This document shows, piece by piece, positions 8,586 through 15,088 of a DNA stretch of 34,057 bases; position 1 is the stretch's first letter; every line of letters begins with the position of its first letter. The notes below the pieces were generated by a model. It ran no database searches, had not been told where the DNA came from, and saw only the letters and a program-made list of their open reading frames with translations. A program made the translations under genes and the position numbers. Origin of the DNA: Candidatus Nanopelagicales bacterium (GTDB lineage: Bacteria; Actinomycetota; Actinomycetes; S36-B12; UBA10799); the NCBI GenBank assembly GCA_030157755.1, contig JAOAUD010000008.1:1-34057 (forward strand), written 5' to 3'.

Positions 8586-8836
8586 TGAACAAAGTTGCAG
8601 TGAGCGGGGCTCGCGAGCACCTTGCTGAAGTGATCGACGATGCACACCGCACAGGCGACCCGATCTATGTGACCAAACGGGGACGCCCGGTCGCGGTCAT
8701 CCTTGCTCCTGAGGTTTACGAGAACCTCATAGCCGAAGCCGATGAAGCCATGGACCGAGCCGCTCTCGAAGTAGCGCGGGCGGAGAACGACTTCATCCCT
8801 TGGGAGCAAGCCAAGGTGGACCTCGGTTTGGCATGA
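8585..8836 (+). CDS. Phd/YefM-family antitoxin
   Basis: Antitoxin of a type II toxin-antitoxin module, 83 residues from ATG 8585 (MNKVAVSGAREHLAEVIDD). The N-terminal DNA-binding half shows the family pattern: a short strand, ARxxLxxVIDDAxRTGDPIYVTKRGRPVAVILAP and an EVYENL turn. The acidic C-terminal tail would wrap the toxin. An in-frame ATG five codons upstream exists, but it would place the -10-like box inside the coding region, so the shorter form is preferred. The stop overlaps the toxin start as ATGA. Such proteins usually repress their own promoter, and a palindrome abuts this start codon. Confidence 0.9.
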   Translation: MNKVAVSGAREHLAEVIDDAHRTGDPIYVTKRGRPVAVILAPEVYENLIAEADEAMDRAALEVARAENDFIPWEQAKVDLGLA

Positions 8837-9096
8837 GCCAGCGTTACGACGTGCAAATTTCACGCCGAGCAGTGAAATCCCTCGCGTCACTCCCGCGCAA
8901 CGAGCAACTGCGAATTCGCGCGGCGATTGACCTGCTCTCTGATACGCCGCGACCTCCAAACTGCGTGGCAATGACTGGCGAACACGGCACATACCGCGTC
9001 CGCGTCGGCAGCTATCGAATCGTCTATGAGGTACACGACGACATCCTGCTCATTCAAGTCATCCGGGTCGGCCACCGGAGGGATGTGTACCGCTGA
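8833..9096 (+). CDS. RelE/ParE-family toxin
   Basis: Toxin of the module, 87 residues from ATG 8833, overlapping the antitoxin stop by 4 nt. The sequence fits the RelE/ParE fold: SRRAVKSLASLPRNEQLRIRAAIDLL helices, then GEHGTYRVRVGSYRIVYEVHDDILLIQVIRVGHRRDVYR. The conserved YRVRVGxYRIVYEV strands and terminal HRRDVYR are typical of RelE proteins that cleave mRNA at the ribosome; gyrase-poisoning ParE homologues look similar, so the target is inferred. The coupling implies balanced synthesis with the antitoxin. It is followed within 50 bp by a copy of the boundary motif. Confidence 0.9.
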   Translation: MSQRYDVQISRRAVKSLASLPRNEQLRIRAAIDLLSDTPRPPNCVAMTGEHGTYRVRVGSYRIVYEVHDDILLIQVIRVGHRRDVYR

Positions 9097-9138
9097 CACA
9101 TCGAACGACAGCTAGATCGCCGTTAGAACCGCGACCCT

Positions 9139-9150
9139 AAACGTCCGTTT
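9139..9150 (+). repeat. Boundary motif copy (AAACGTCCGTTT), with inverted partner
   Basis: Perfect palindromic arms AAACG/CGTTT around the dinucleotide TC. AACGTCCG (9140-9147) is also repeated in inverse as CGGACGTT (9161-9168), followed by a GTTGGAC heptamer that fits the integron R-box pattern GTTRRRY. It lies between the Phd-RelE module and the Imm53 gene. Confidence 0.5.
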
Positions 9151-9246
9151 CCGGCGGCGTCGGACGTTGGACTATCAAAAGGTCCAGTTTTGGAACGCCC
9201 CCTTCTCGCTGTATGCAAAGCTCGCAGCGTGAGTGACGAATTGGCG

Positions 9247-9552
9247 ATGGATGCTCCGCCCGGCACGGTGGCCTGGTTGCAGGCGTGGTTCGCCAGCAAC
9301 TGCGATGGGGACTGGGAACACCAGGAAGGTATCGAGATTGGCACTCTCGACAACCCTGGCTGGCGGGTGAGGATCAATCTCACCGGGACGGCGCTCGAAG
9401 GCTGCGTCTTCGATTGGCGCAAACGGGAACGGTCGGAGCACAACTGGATCCAGTGGCGCAGTGATGGCTCGAACTTCGACGCGGCATGTGGTTGTTTGAA
9501 CCTTGAAGAAGCACTGCATCAGTTTCGGCTGTTTGTGGAACAGCGTCTCTGA
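9247..9552 (+). CDS. Imm53-family immunity protein (orphan)
   Basis: Immunity proteins of the Imm53 family protect cells from polymorphic or contact-dependent toxins. The 101-residue form starting at ATG 9247 begins MDAPPGTVAWLQAWFASNCD. It carries the family pattern WLQAWFxSxCDGDWEHxxGIxIxTLDNPGWRVRINLTGT, then W-rich segments and a terminal NLEEALHQF helix. In-frame upstream starts exist: GTG 9229, and TTG 9190 with AAAGG 8 nt before it. The ATG form matches the usual family length. No toxin gene lies beside it. The stop codon overlaps a copy of the island boundary motif, and on its other side lies a second, damaged immunity gene on the opposite strand. Confidence 0.8.
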   Translation: MDAPPGTVAWLQAWFASNCDGDWEHQEGIEIGTLDNPGWRVRINLTGTALEGCVFDWRKRERSEHNWIQWRSDGSNFDAACGCLNLEEALHQFRLFVEQRL

Positions 9553-9563
9553 AACGGTCGTTT
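9552..9563. repeat. Boundary motif copy (AAACGGTCGTTT)
   Basis: Palindromic arms AAACG/CGTTT with a GT centre, lying between the Imm53 gene and the convergent WapI-type pseudogene. Its first base is the last base of the Imm53 stop codon. Read on the minus strand it gives AAACGACCGTTT. Confidence 0.4.
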
Positions 9564-9584
9564 TAGAGAACTCCCGCAAAGGGC

Positions 9585-10073
9585 TTATGCCAGACCGTCG
9601 GGGAAAGCAGCGAGTTCCTGGTCCCAGTTCCTGGTCCCAGTTCCTGGCGGCCTCGCGCAGTGCTTCAGGAGTGCTGACGATTCTTAGGAGGTAGGGATCA
9701 CCTGCATACCGACTTCGTTTCCAGGGTGGCTTGAACTCAAGATCCAGGCCGATTTCGAGAACCACGCGACCACCAGCAGCAGTCGATACGTCAGCAAAGC
9801 TCAGATTCGGTTCCGTTAACGCGGGTCCGACCGGCGGCAATGCTGATGTTGGATGTTCCGCCCAGTCCCCGACGTTTCGCAGCCACGCGGACACCAGGAA
9901 GGACTCGTCACAGGTCAGCGCCTGCCACTCGAATTCCCAGGTGCCCTCAGCACAGGTCGCCAGCCCGCAACCATGTGCCAGCTGTAACGCTGCTTTGGGT
10001 TCACCGCGTCGGGGAACTGGTAGCCAGTGACCCGGAGATCGAGGGTGTCACCTTCTGCTGTTCCCAGATGCAT
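9585..10073 (-). pseudogene. WapI-family immunity gene, broken by two frameshifts
   Basis: The remains match the WapI-type immunity family (protection against Rhs/WapA contact-dependent toxins). The start ATG 10073 has a good GGGAGG ribosome-binding site. The first frame gives LDLRVTGYQFPDAVNP and RYSWHMVAG, then continuity breaks near 9961-9966; adding one base restores GTWEFEWQALTCDESFLVSA. The second frame runs through the family blocks EPNLSFADV and VVLEIGLDLEFKPPW to EAARNWDQEL. There a 13-bp tandem duplication (9613-9638) shifts the frame. Removing one copy gives QELAAFPDGLA and a stop at 9585. The single-base event could be a sequencing error. The duplication is unlikely to be one, and it means the current frame runs on into sequence antisense to Imm53. 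Confidence 0.75.
9613..9647. repeat. 13-bp tandem duplication in the WapI-type pseudogene
   Basis: AGTTCCTGGTCCC occurs at 9613-9625 and 9626-9638, followed by a partial third copy AGTTCCTGG at 9639-9647. One 13-bp unit is extra relative to the reading frame that ends with a natural stop at 9585. Slippage could in principle restore the frame. Confidence 0.85.
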
Positions 10074-10209
10074 TTGGCTAGCCTCCCAGAATCGGCCGAT
10101 AAAGGGGCTCACAGCGGCGATCACACAAACTATGCGACTCACCGTCCCGCAATCCCTGGCCAAAATCGAGGGATAGTCGCCGGGGCGAATCTCGATCGTT
10201 TGTCTCGAG

Positions 10210-10862
10210 TCGTCGCGACCGAAACCTACGCTCAAATCAGTGTGCCACCCTTTTCGGTCGCAGTGGTACTCGTGGCCGAAAACGGGTGTCAGGTCGGTTT
10301 CTCCAGTGCTCCGCGGACGGTTGAGCGGCTGATACCAAGCGCCGTCGAGATCACGGTGAAGGTCGCGCCGTTGGCGCGCATGGCGCGGGCGGCTTCTAGT
10401 TTCTCCACTGTCATCACGGTCGGCCGCCCGCCTACATGGCCTCGTGCCTTGGCTGCTGCGAGTCCCGCTCGGGTCCGTTCCGAGAGCAGACGGCGTTCCA
10501 TTTGAGCTAGGGCTGCGAAGATGTGGAAGACCAGCTCACCGCCAGGTGTCGCAGTATCGATCGCCTCGGTCAGGGACCGGAACTGGATACCCCTGTCCGA
10601 CAGGTCACTGACGAGCTTGATCAGGTCAGTGTTCGAGCGTCCAAGGCGGTCAATGCGCCACACCAGCAGAGTGTCACCTGGGTTGAGGTATTCCAGACAC
10701 GAAATGAGGGCAGGGCGGTCCGTGGTGGCTCCAGACGCGTGATCAATGAAGATCCTCGCGGAACCGGCAACTGTTAGCGCATCCACCTGTGGGTCAGTGG
10801 ATTGGTCGGTAGTTGAGACTCTGGCGTATCCAATGTTGTTCGTCATACTTGAACATCGACCG
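10210..10862. repeat. Long direct repeat, copy 1 (recombinase unit)
   Basis: About 650 bp containing a serine recombinase gene plus ~80 bp of its 3' flank. It is repeated in the same orientation at about 13611-14262, offset 3400-3401 bp. The 3' flanks match base by base apart from scattered substitutions and one indel in the CCACCC/CCACC run. Similarity ends just beyond the recombinase start codons. Confidence 0.8.
10289..10846 (-). CDS. Small serine recombinase (resolvase/invertase family), copy 1
   Basis: Site-specific DNA recombinase of the Hin/Tn3-resolvase type, 185 residues from ATG 10846 (MTNNIGYARVST). The catalytic serine is Ser11 in YARVSTTDQ. Conserved arginines follow in DHASGATTDRPAL and the WRIDRLGR block near residues 66-73. 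The long E helix includes ALAQMERRLLSERTRAGL. The C-terminus GRPTVMTVEKLEAARAMRANGATFTVISTALGISRSTV is cut here for length and forms the helix-turn-helix DNA-binding domain. About 170 of 185 residues are identical to the second copy at 13689-14246. All catalytic elements look intact. Such enzymes cut at palindromic sites with a 2-bp crossover, which is relevant to the recurring motif in this island. Confidence 0.93.
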   Translation of the reverse strand: MTNNIGYARVSTTDQSTDPQVDALTVAGSARIFIDHASGATTDRPALISCLEYLNPGDTLLVWRIDRLGRSNTDLIKLVSDLSDRGIQFRSLTEAIDTATPGGELVFHIFAALAQMERRLLSERTRAGLAAAKARGHVGGRPTVMTVEKLEAARAMRANGATFTVISTALGISRSTVRGALEKPT

Positions 10863-10907
10863 CTCAACCCCACGTGACGCTCGCGGCAAACGAAAGCGTC
10901 CCGGTCC

Positions 10908-10919
10908 GAACGTCCCGGT
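10908..10919 (+). repeat. Boundary motif copy (GAACGTCCCGGT)
   Basis: Degenerate copy retaining AACGTCC, between recombinase copy 1 and the yoeB toxin gene. A neighbouring CGTCCCGGTC (10897-10906) partly repeats it. Confidence 0.3.
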
Positions 10920-10935
10920 CGGTCGCTTCACGGCA

Positions 10936-11199
10936 CTATTCGTAGTGACTCCACATCGCGAGCACGCGGACGATCCCCTCCGATTCGAGGACTTCATAGA
11001 CAAGGCGATGCTGAAGATTGATTCGCCTGGAGTAACAACCATCTAGGTCGCCGACAAGCTTCTCGTACGGCGGCGGATTGCTGAATGGATTCTCCGCTAA
11101 AACGTCCAGCAACCGCTGAGCCTGCGTTTGTAGCCCGCTGCGGGCGATCTTCTTCGCGTCCTTTCGGGCGCGGTTGGTGAACGCTAGTTCGTAGGTCAC
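10936..11199 (-). CDS. yoeB: YoeB/Txe-family toxin
   Basis: Type II toxin that cleaves mRNA at the ribosomal A site. From GTG 11199 the protein has 87 residues, near the 84 of E. coli YoeB. The residues equivalent to the catalytic set are visible: Glu46, Arg65 and His85 in the terminal MWSHYE. The segment GDLDGCYSRRINLQHRLVYEV is diagnostic of Txe/YoeB. The GTG overlaps the antitoxin TGA stop by 4 nt (GTGA), so the toxin is translated by coupling after its antitoxin. It lies downstream of recombinase copy 1's promoter side, inside the 3.4-kb segment flanked by the direct repeats. Confidence 0.93.
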   Translation of the reverse strand: MTYELAFTNRARKDAKKIARSGLQTQAQRLLDVLAENPFSNPPPYEKLVGDLDGCYSRRINLQHRLVYEVLESEGIVRVLAMWSHYE

Positions 11200-11435
11200 C
11201 AGGCGAGGGGGGTGGTATCGATCGGCTCTTGTCGCCCTGCGGTGATGTCTTCGACAAGCCCAGGTACGGCATGCAGTGCAACCGTTTCCATCACAGCGTT
11301 CCAATCCTCCTCCGACACCAGTACTGCGTTGCCGTTCTTGCCGGTGATCGTCACAGGGTCATGGCTCGTGTTGACCTCGGATAGAAGGTTGTAAAGCTTC
11401 GCTCTCGCGTCAGTCGCGGTGATTGTGGTGGCCAT
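11196..11435 (-). CDS. yefM: YefM/Phd-family antitoxin partner of YoeB
   Basis: Antitoxin, 79 residues from ATG 11435 (MATTITATDARAKLYNLLSEV). The DNA-binding N-terminus has the Phd/YefM pattern: ITATDARAKLYNLLSEVNTSHDP, then VTITGKNGNAVLVSEEDWNAVMET; these are adjacent stretches of one domain. The C-terminal tail (DITAGRQEPIDTTPLAW) would neutralise the toxin. The frame stays open upstream, but the ATG matches the family start and sits 6 nt after a -10-like TACGGT. Two CGTACG palindromes just upstream are likely autoregulatory operators. Confidence 0.92.
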   Translation of the reverse strand: MATTITATDARAKLYNLLSEVNTSHDPVTITGKNGNAVLVSEEDWNAVMETVALHAVPGLVEDITAGRQEPIDTTPLAW

Positions 11436-11441
11436 ACTCAA

Positions 11442-11461
11442 ACCGTACGGATAAACGTACG
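11442..11461 (-). promoter_or_regulatory. Leaderless promoter with paired CGTACG operators (yefM-yoeB)
   Basis: On the minus strand TACGGT (11447-11442) lies 6 nt before the antitoxin ATG. Two CGTACG palindromes, at 11444-11449 and 11456-11461, are 12 bp apart, one of them overlapping the -10 box. This is the layout expected of antitoxin autorepression. Confidence 0.55.
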
Positions 11462-11519
11462 AGAATGCAAGGCTCATTCCCTGGGACAACTCAGCGTTGG
11501 GGCGTTTCCATCTGCCCCA

Positions 11520-11531
11520 AAACGTCCATTG
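11520..11531 (+). repeat. Boundary motif copy (AAACGTCCATTG), in a hairpin-rich segment
   Basis: Located between the antitoxin promoter and the HAD phosphatase gene. Flanking inverted repeats are TTGGGG/CCCCAA (11498-11521) and CGTCC/GGACG (11523-11539), so the site can form cruciform-like structures. Confidence 0.45.
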
Positions 11532-11603
11532 GGGGGACGCCTTCTGACGGGTTTTAAGACCAGTCACCTGCGCGCGCAGGCCGCTGGGTCTCCTGCCGTC
11601 CCC

Positions 11604-12269
11604 TCAGAAGGCAAACGAGAACCACGAGTTCCCAGGTTCAGTGGACACCTCACAAGTAACGCGACGCAAGTCGGGCACCCTCGGCAACCCGACGGCAGCG
11701 TCGCACTCAATGTCACCGACGATGATCACCTGACATCCCGCCGCAAGCGCAGCTTCGATCCCAGCTTCAGCATCCTCGAACACCACCGCATCGTTGGTAG
11801 CGGATCCGAGCAGGTGAGCGGCCTTGAGATACCCCTCAGGGTCTGGCTTTCCGTGCTCTACATCCTCCGCGCACACCGAGACCGCTGGCATCGGCACACC
11901 CGCGACGGCCATCCGCAACTCTGCCAACTCGCGAGGCGCGGACGTGACCAAGGCGACGGCCGGAGTGAGGCAGAGCGCGCGCATCAATTCGCCAGCGCCA
12001 GGAATCTCGACGATGCCAGCGGTGCGAACAAGTTCGATTGCCGCCAACTCATCGGATACGGCTCGAACGTCGACACCATCCGGCGCATGGTCGCGCACAG
12101 TTTCCTCGGTTAGGCGTCCGTGCGCTGTCGACAACACGTCAGTCACCTGCAACCCGTATCGCTCGGCGAACTCTGACCACACTTGTTCAACAACTACCGT
12201 CGAGTCCACGAGCGTGCCGTCCATATCGCACAGGACGGCACGGGCATCTACCGTCTGCTTCGTGGGCAT
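11604..12269 (-). CDS. HAD-superfamily hydrolase (subfamily IA, beta-phosphoglucomutase/phosphatase-like)
   Basis: Phosphatase or phosphomutase of the haloacid dehalogenase family; 221 residues. Motif I is DMDGTL with nucleophile Asp15 and Asp17. Motif II is the Thr/Ser in VTSAP near residue 110, motif III is the Lys in HGKPDPEGY and motif IV is VVFEDAEAG. A helical cap domain lies between motifs I and II, as in sugar-phosphate phosphatases of the Gph/YcjU/DOG type. The substrate cannot be assigned. The ATG at 12269 has TACCAT 7 nt upstream and CGGAGT as a weak ribosome-binding site. It sits alone between two boundary-motif copies, so it forms a one-gene module. Confidence 0.9.
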   Translation of the reverse strand: MPTKQTVDARAVLCDMDGTLVDSTVVVEQVWSEFAERYGLQVTDVLSTAHGRLTEETVRDHAPDGVDVRAVSDELAAIELVRTAGIVEIPGAGELMRALCLTPAVALVTSAPRELAELRMAVAGVPMPAVSVCAEDVEHGKPDPEGYLKAAHLLGSATNDAVVFEDAEAGIEAALAAGCQVIIVGDIECDAAVGLPRVPDLRRVTCEVSTEPGNSWFSFAF

Positions 12270-12276
12270 GACTCCG

Positions 12277-12282
12277 ATGGTA
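12277..12282 (-). promoter_or_regulatory. Putative -10 box of the HAD gene
   Basis: On the minus strand TACCAT precedes the ATG at 12269 by 7 nt, consistent with the leaderless pattern. The overlapping CGGAGT could instead act as a ribosome-binding site. Confidence 0.35.
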
Positions 12283-12348
12283 GACGGTGCGCGCTAAAGA
12301 TCGCGATCTTCTCACCTCGGCCTGCGTCGCGTTTGGGCGCACCAGAAC

Positions 12349-12387
12349 CGAGCAGTTCTGGCCGGGCTCTAACGCCCGTTTGTCGCC
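12349..12387 (+). repeat. 39-bp dispersed repeat, copy 1, with boundary motif
   Basis: A 19-bp block CGAGCAGTTCTGGCCGGGC is followed by CTAACGCCCGTTTGTCGCC after one variable base. It matches 35 of 39 positions at 17877-17915. The boundary motif (TAACGCCCGTTT) is at 12370-12381. GTCGCC here pairs with GGCGAC at 12400-12405. Confidence 0.75.
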
Positions 12388-12482
12388 TTGTCCAACGTAG
12401 GCGACTACTGCTGGTGCCCCGTAATCAAGCCTTGGGTGACACGTCGCTCAAGCGGCAGTGGCTGGATACAGTCGGTTGCAGC

Positions 12483-13328
12483 TCACCAGTTGTATGAGAC
12501 TGCGTCGCTGCTAGGTGCTGCGTTGGAGAGGCCGTACACATCAGCATTCCCGCTGCCCGCGTCGGGTAGCGGCCTGTATGGGTGGGAGTAGATGACGTAG
12601 GACTGGTCGAAATAGGTGCCAGTGATGTACTGGGTCTGGTAGTTCTGCCTCGCGGCCGGCGGAGTTTGCACTTCGCTGCCACGTGTGCCGACGGAGCGCG
12701 CTAGCGATCCACCGGGTAAGGCCACTCCGGCGATGGAAAAGGTGTCGAGACCCCGGTGACGGGTCAAAGTCTCGACGGGCACGAATTTGCTCTTCCCGTT
12801 TGTTGCTGACCTGCGCTTGAGCAAGAGCGTGGTCACGCTGGCCCGCTGCTTCTTCGAGCCGTCGCCCCTTGCTCGATAGCGCTGGGTCAACGCTACCGAG
12901 ATGAAACGCGCCTTCTTCAGTTGTTGAGCCTTCTTATGCCCAAACGTGATCTTGATGCGGCTGTGTTCGGCGATCGTCGACTTCGATCGCTTGAAAGCTT
13001 CGTGCCAACCCTGACCGCTTTTCCTCGTCATGATCGCGAGCGTGTAGTTATTCGCATAACCCGGTCGCCCCCTCAGCCACTGGCTCCAGTCGGCGTAGAC
13101 CTCGATCCAACGAGATGACTTTGCCAGCCGCGCTTGGGTGAGCTTCACGGCCTTCTTCTCCGACTTCAACCTCGTGGAGTGAACGGTTATCGTGCCGGGC
13201 TGACCAGGGCTCAGGTGATACCCGCGCGCGGACTCCGGTGTGACCGCACTACTGGGTCCGATGACGGCCGCTGAAAGTGCAAGGACGACTCCAGCGGTGA
13301 CCGCTGCTGTGGCCTGACGTTTCGACAC
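12483..13328 (-). CDS. Secreted protein of unknown function
   Basis: 281 residues from GTG 13328, which has a GAGGAG ribosome-binding site 7 nt upstream. An Sec signal peptide is clear: MSKRQATAAVTAGVVLALSA is its start and cleavage is likely after PSSA near residue 29. The mature protein is rich in Lys/Arg and Ser. A first region of about 140 residues (SSRWIEVYADWSQWLRGRPG, KSKSTIAEHSRIKITFG, RFISVALTQRYRARG) looks like beta-rich extracellular sequence. The Tyr-rich C-terminus YQTQYITGTYFDQSYVIYSH ends in SSDAVSYNW. I recognise no family. It lies inside the segment between the two recombinase repeats, flanked by the 39-bp repeat. Confidence 0.8.
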   Translation of the reverse strand: MSKRQATAAVTAGVVLALSAAVIGPSSAVTPESARGYHLSPGQPGTITVHSTRLKSEKKAVKLTQARLAKSSRWIEVYADWSQWLRGRPGYANNYTLAIMTRKSGQGWHEAFKRSKSTIAEHSRIKITFGHKKAQQLKKARFISVALTQRYRARGDGSKKQRASVTTLLLKRRSATNGKSKFVPVETLTRHRGLDTFSIAGVALPGGSLARSVGTRGSEVQTPPAARQNYQTQYITGTYFDQSYVIYSHPYRPLPDAGSGNADVYGLSNAAPSSDAVSYNW

Positions 13329-13610
13329 GATCCGCTCCTCATGTACCAGCTCCGTGCGCCCGTTCGTAGCAAGTCCCGAGCGCACCATCAAATACAGACG
13401 ATCGCTGATATACCAACGCCATGCAAACCGATGGTTCACAGGCGTCGCACATGCAAGGGTCTGCCTCGGAGCCCATCACTCAGAAGCGCTCTATCCATTG
13501 CCCCCGGCTTGCCGCCCAGGTTCAGCGCCACTTCAGATTGGCACTCCCAAACAGCCATGCCCGAAAGGGAGGGTTTCCCACCGGGAGGATTTCGCGTCGT
13601 TCATCTTGAC
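13329..13610. other. Gene-free interval upstream of the secreted protein
   Basis: About 280 bp between the secreted-protein start and the edge of the second recombinase repeat. I see the ribosome-binding site of the secreted protein (13335-13341 region) and nothing else I can support. Confidence 0.4.
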
Positions 13611-14262
13611 TCGTCGCGACCGAAACCTACGCTCAGATCCGTGTGCCACCTTTTCGCTCGCAGTGGTGCTCGCGGCCGAAAACGTGTGTCAGGTCGGTCT
13701 CGCCAGTGCTCTGCGAACGGTTGAGCGGCCAATACCAAGCGCCGTCGAGATCACGGTGAAGGTCGCGCCGTTGGCGTGCATGGCGCGGGCAGCGTCTAGT
13801 TTCTCCACTGTCATCACGGTCGGCCTGCCGCCGACATGTCCGCGGGCCTTGGCGGCTGCCAGTCCAGCTCGAGTCCGTTCCGAGAGCAGGCGGCGTTCCA
13901 TCTGAGCCAAAGCGGCGAAGATGTGAAACACCAACTCACCGCCAGGCGTCGCGGTATCGATTGCCTCGGTTACGGACCGGAACTGGATGCCCCGATCCGA
14001 CAGATCACTCACTGGCTTGATCAGGTCAGTGATCGCGCGTCCGAGGCGGTCAATGCGCCACACCAGCAGAGTGTCACCTGGGTTGAGGTATTCCAGACAC
14101 GAGATGAGGGCAGGGCGGTCCGTGGTGGCTCCGGACGCGTGATCAGTGAAGATCCTCGCGGCGCCGGCAAGTGTTAGCGCATCCACCTGTAGGTCAGTGG
14201 ATTGATCGGTAGTTGAAACTCTTGCGTATCCAATGTTGTTCGACATACCTAGACATCGGCAC
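13611..14262. repeat. Long direct repeat, copy 2 (recombinase unit)
   Basis: Second copy of the ~650-bp unit seen at 10210-10862, in the same orientation. Recombination between the copies would delete or circularise about 3.4 kb carrying one recombinase, YoeB-antitoxin, the HAD gene and the secreted protein gene. Confidence 0.8.
13689..14246 (-). CDS. Small serine recombinase (resolvase/invertase family), copy 2
   Basis: Paralogue of the recombinase at 10289-10846: 185 residues starting MSNNIGYARVST, with 15 substitutions. The catalytic Ser11, the WRIDRLGR block, the ALAQMERRLLSERTRAGL helix and the C-terminal helix-turn-helix are all kept. Several changes fall in or near the DNA-binding domain: Arg/His in ARAM(R/H)ANGA, Ser/Gly in LGI(S/G)RSTV and the last residues ALARPT versus ALEKPT. 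Site preference could thus differ slightly. The gene upstream of it, divergently transcribed, is the vapB antitoxin. It may act in cis on nearby palindromic sites, but its substrate is not established. Confidence 0.93.
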   Translation of the reverse strand: MSNNIGYARVSTTDQSTDLQVDALTLAGAARIFTDHASGATTDRPALISCLEYLNPGDTLLVWRIDRLGRAITDLIKPVSDLSDRGIQFRSVTEAIDTATPGGELVFHIFAALAQMERRLLSERTRAGLAAAKARGHVGGRPTVMTVEKLDAARAMHANGATFTVISTALGIGRSTVRRALARPT

Positions 14263-14347
14263 GATCATCGGGTCGGATCTGCATTCCTAACGTCGGCGGA
14301 CAAGAGGGCATAACAGCTCTGTTTCTTCCACCCATGTTTGTTATCAT

Positions 14348-14357
14348 CTGATATCAG
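14348..14357. promoter_or_regulatory. Palindrome CTGATATCAG before vapB
   Basis: A perfect 10-bp palindrome directly abuts the AGGAGGT ribosome-binding site (14356-14362) of the vapB ATG at 14369. It is a candidate VapB/VapBC autoregulatory operator. Confidence 0.45.
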
Positions 14358-14368
14358 GAGGTGACGGA

Positions 14369-14590
14369 ATGAGTGACGTACTTATTCGCGACATTCCCGA
14401 GAGCGTGCTGACAACGCTGGACGGACAAGCTGCACGATTGGGGCTTTCGCGCACCGAATACCTGCGGAGGCAACTGACGCAGGTAGCGGCCGTGGGTAAC
14501 GGCACGATTAGCCCGCAGGACTGGGCGAACTTTGGCGAACGATTCGCAGACTTGGGAGATGCAGAAATCATGGACAACGCGTGGCGTTGA
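14369..14590 (+). CDS. vapB: VapB-type antitoxin (ribbon-helix-helix)
   Basis: 73 residues. The N-terminus [20 protein letters not shown] with [16 protein letters not shown] is the ribbon-helix-helix pattern of FitA/VapB antitoxins: a beta strand, a helix, then a turn LGLSRTEYL. The C-terminal segment ([26 protein letters not shown], here split as seen) would bind the PIN-domain toxin. A strong AGGAGGT ribosome-binding site and a palindrome lie upstream. The toxin follows at once, its preferred ATG 2 nt after this stop. Confidence 0.9.
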   Translation: MSDVLIRDIPESVLTTLDGQAARLGLSRTEYLRRQLTQVAAVGNGTISPQDWANFGERFADLGDAEIMDNAWR

Positions 14591-14592
14591 CC

Positions 14593-14997
14593 ATGTGGTT
14601 GGTCGACAAATCTGCACTCGTGCGGATTCCGCAAGGCCACGAAGCGACGGTTTGGTCCGACCGAATCGAGCGCGGTCTCGTGCGGATATCTGCCATCACT
14701 CGCTTGGAGATCGGCTACTCCGCCCGCTCGGGTGGAGAGCTTCGGGCTGGCGCAACCTCACCGCCGATCGTTCTGATGCCGATAGAACACTTGACGCCAC
14801 TTATCGAAACCCGCGCAATCGACGTGCAGCAGCAACTCGCCGATAGGGGCCACCATAGAGCCCCCTCAATACCTGATTTGCTCATCGCTGCGACAGCCGA
14901 GCTTGCCGGTCTGACGCTCTTGCACCTAGACAAGGACTTCGAACTGATTGCCTCACTAACCGGCCAACCCACCGAACGGCTGATTCCCGCACCATAA
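14593..14997 (+). CDS. vapC: VapC-type PIN-domain ribonuclease toxin
   Basis: VapC toxins are Mg2+-dependent endoribonucleases that usually cut tRNA or rRNA. From ATG 14593 the protein has 134 residues, normal for the family. The acidic metal-binding set is visible: Asp5 (WLVDKSA), Glu39 (ITRLEIGY), Asp95 ([11 protein letters not shown]) and Asp113/Asp115 (LHLDKDFE). An in-frame GTG at 14581 would overlap vapB by 10 nt and add four residues; either start is possible. A copy of the boundary motif begins 22 nt after the stop. Confidence 0.92.
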   Translation: MWLVDKSALVRIPQGHEATVWSDRIERGLVRISAITRLEIGYSARSGGELRAGATSPPIVLMPIEHLTPLIETRAIDVQQQLADRGHHRAPSIPDLLIAATAELAGLTLLHLDKDFELIASLTGQPTERLIPAP

Positions 14998-15018
14998 TTG
15001 TCCACTGTCGGAAGTCGA

Positions 15019-15030
15019 AAACGTCCGTTT
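15019..15030 (+). repeat. Boundary motif copy (AAACGTCCGTTT)
   Basis: Identical to the copy at 9139-9150, with palindromic arms AAACG/CGTTT and TC centre. It lies in the 90-bp gap between vapC and the convergent gene at 15089-15790. Confidence 0.5.
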
Positions 15031-15088
15031 ACGGCGCGTGTCACGGTGGAATGCCTCTCTGCAGGAACGGCGGCGCTGCGGCGGTGGA

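Noticed and set aside
9175-9894. A 239-residue minus-strand frame taken as an intact gene
   Set aside because: Its second half is antisense to Imm53 and lies beyond a 13-bp duplication. Only the first part matches the WapI-type family. The gene is described as a pseudogene ending at 9585.
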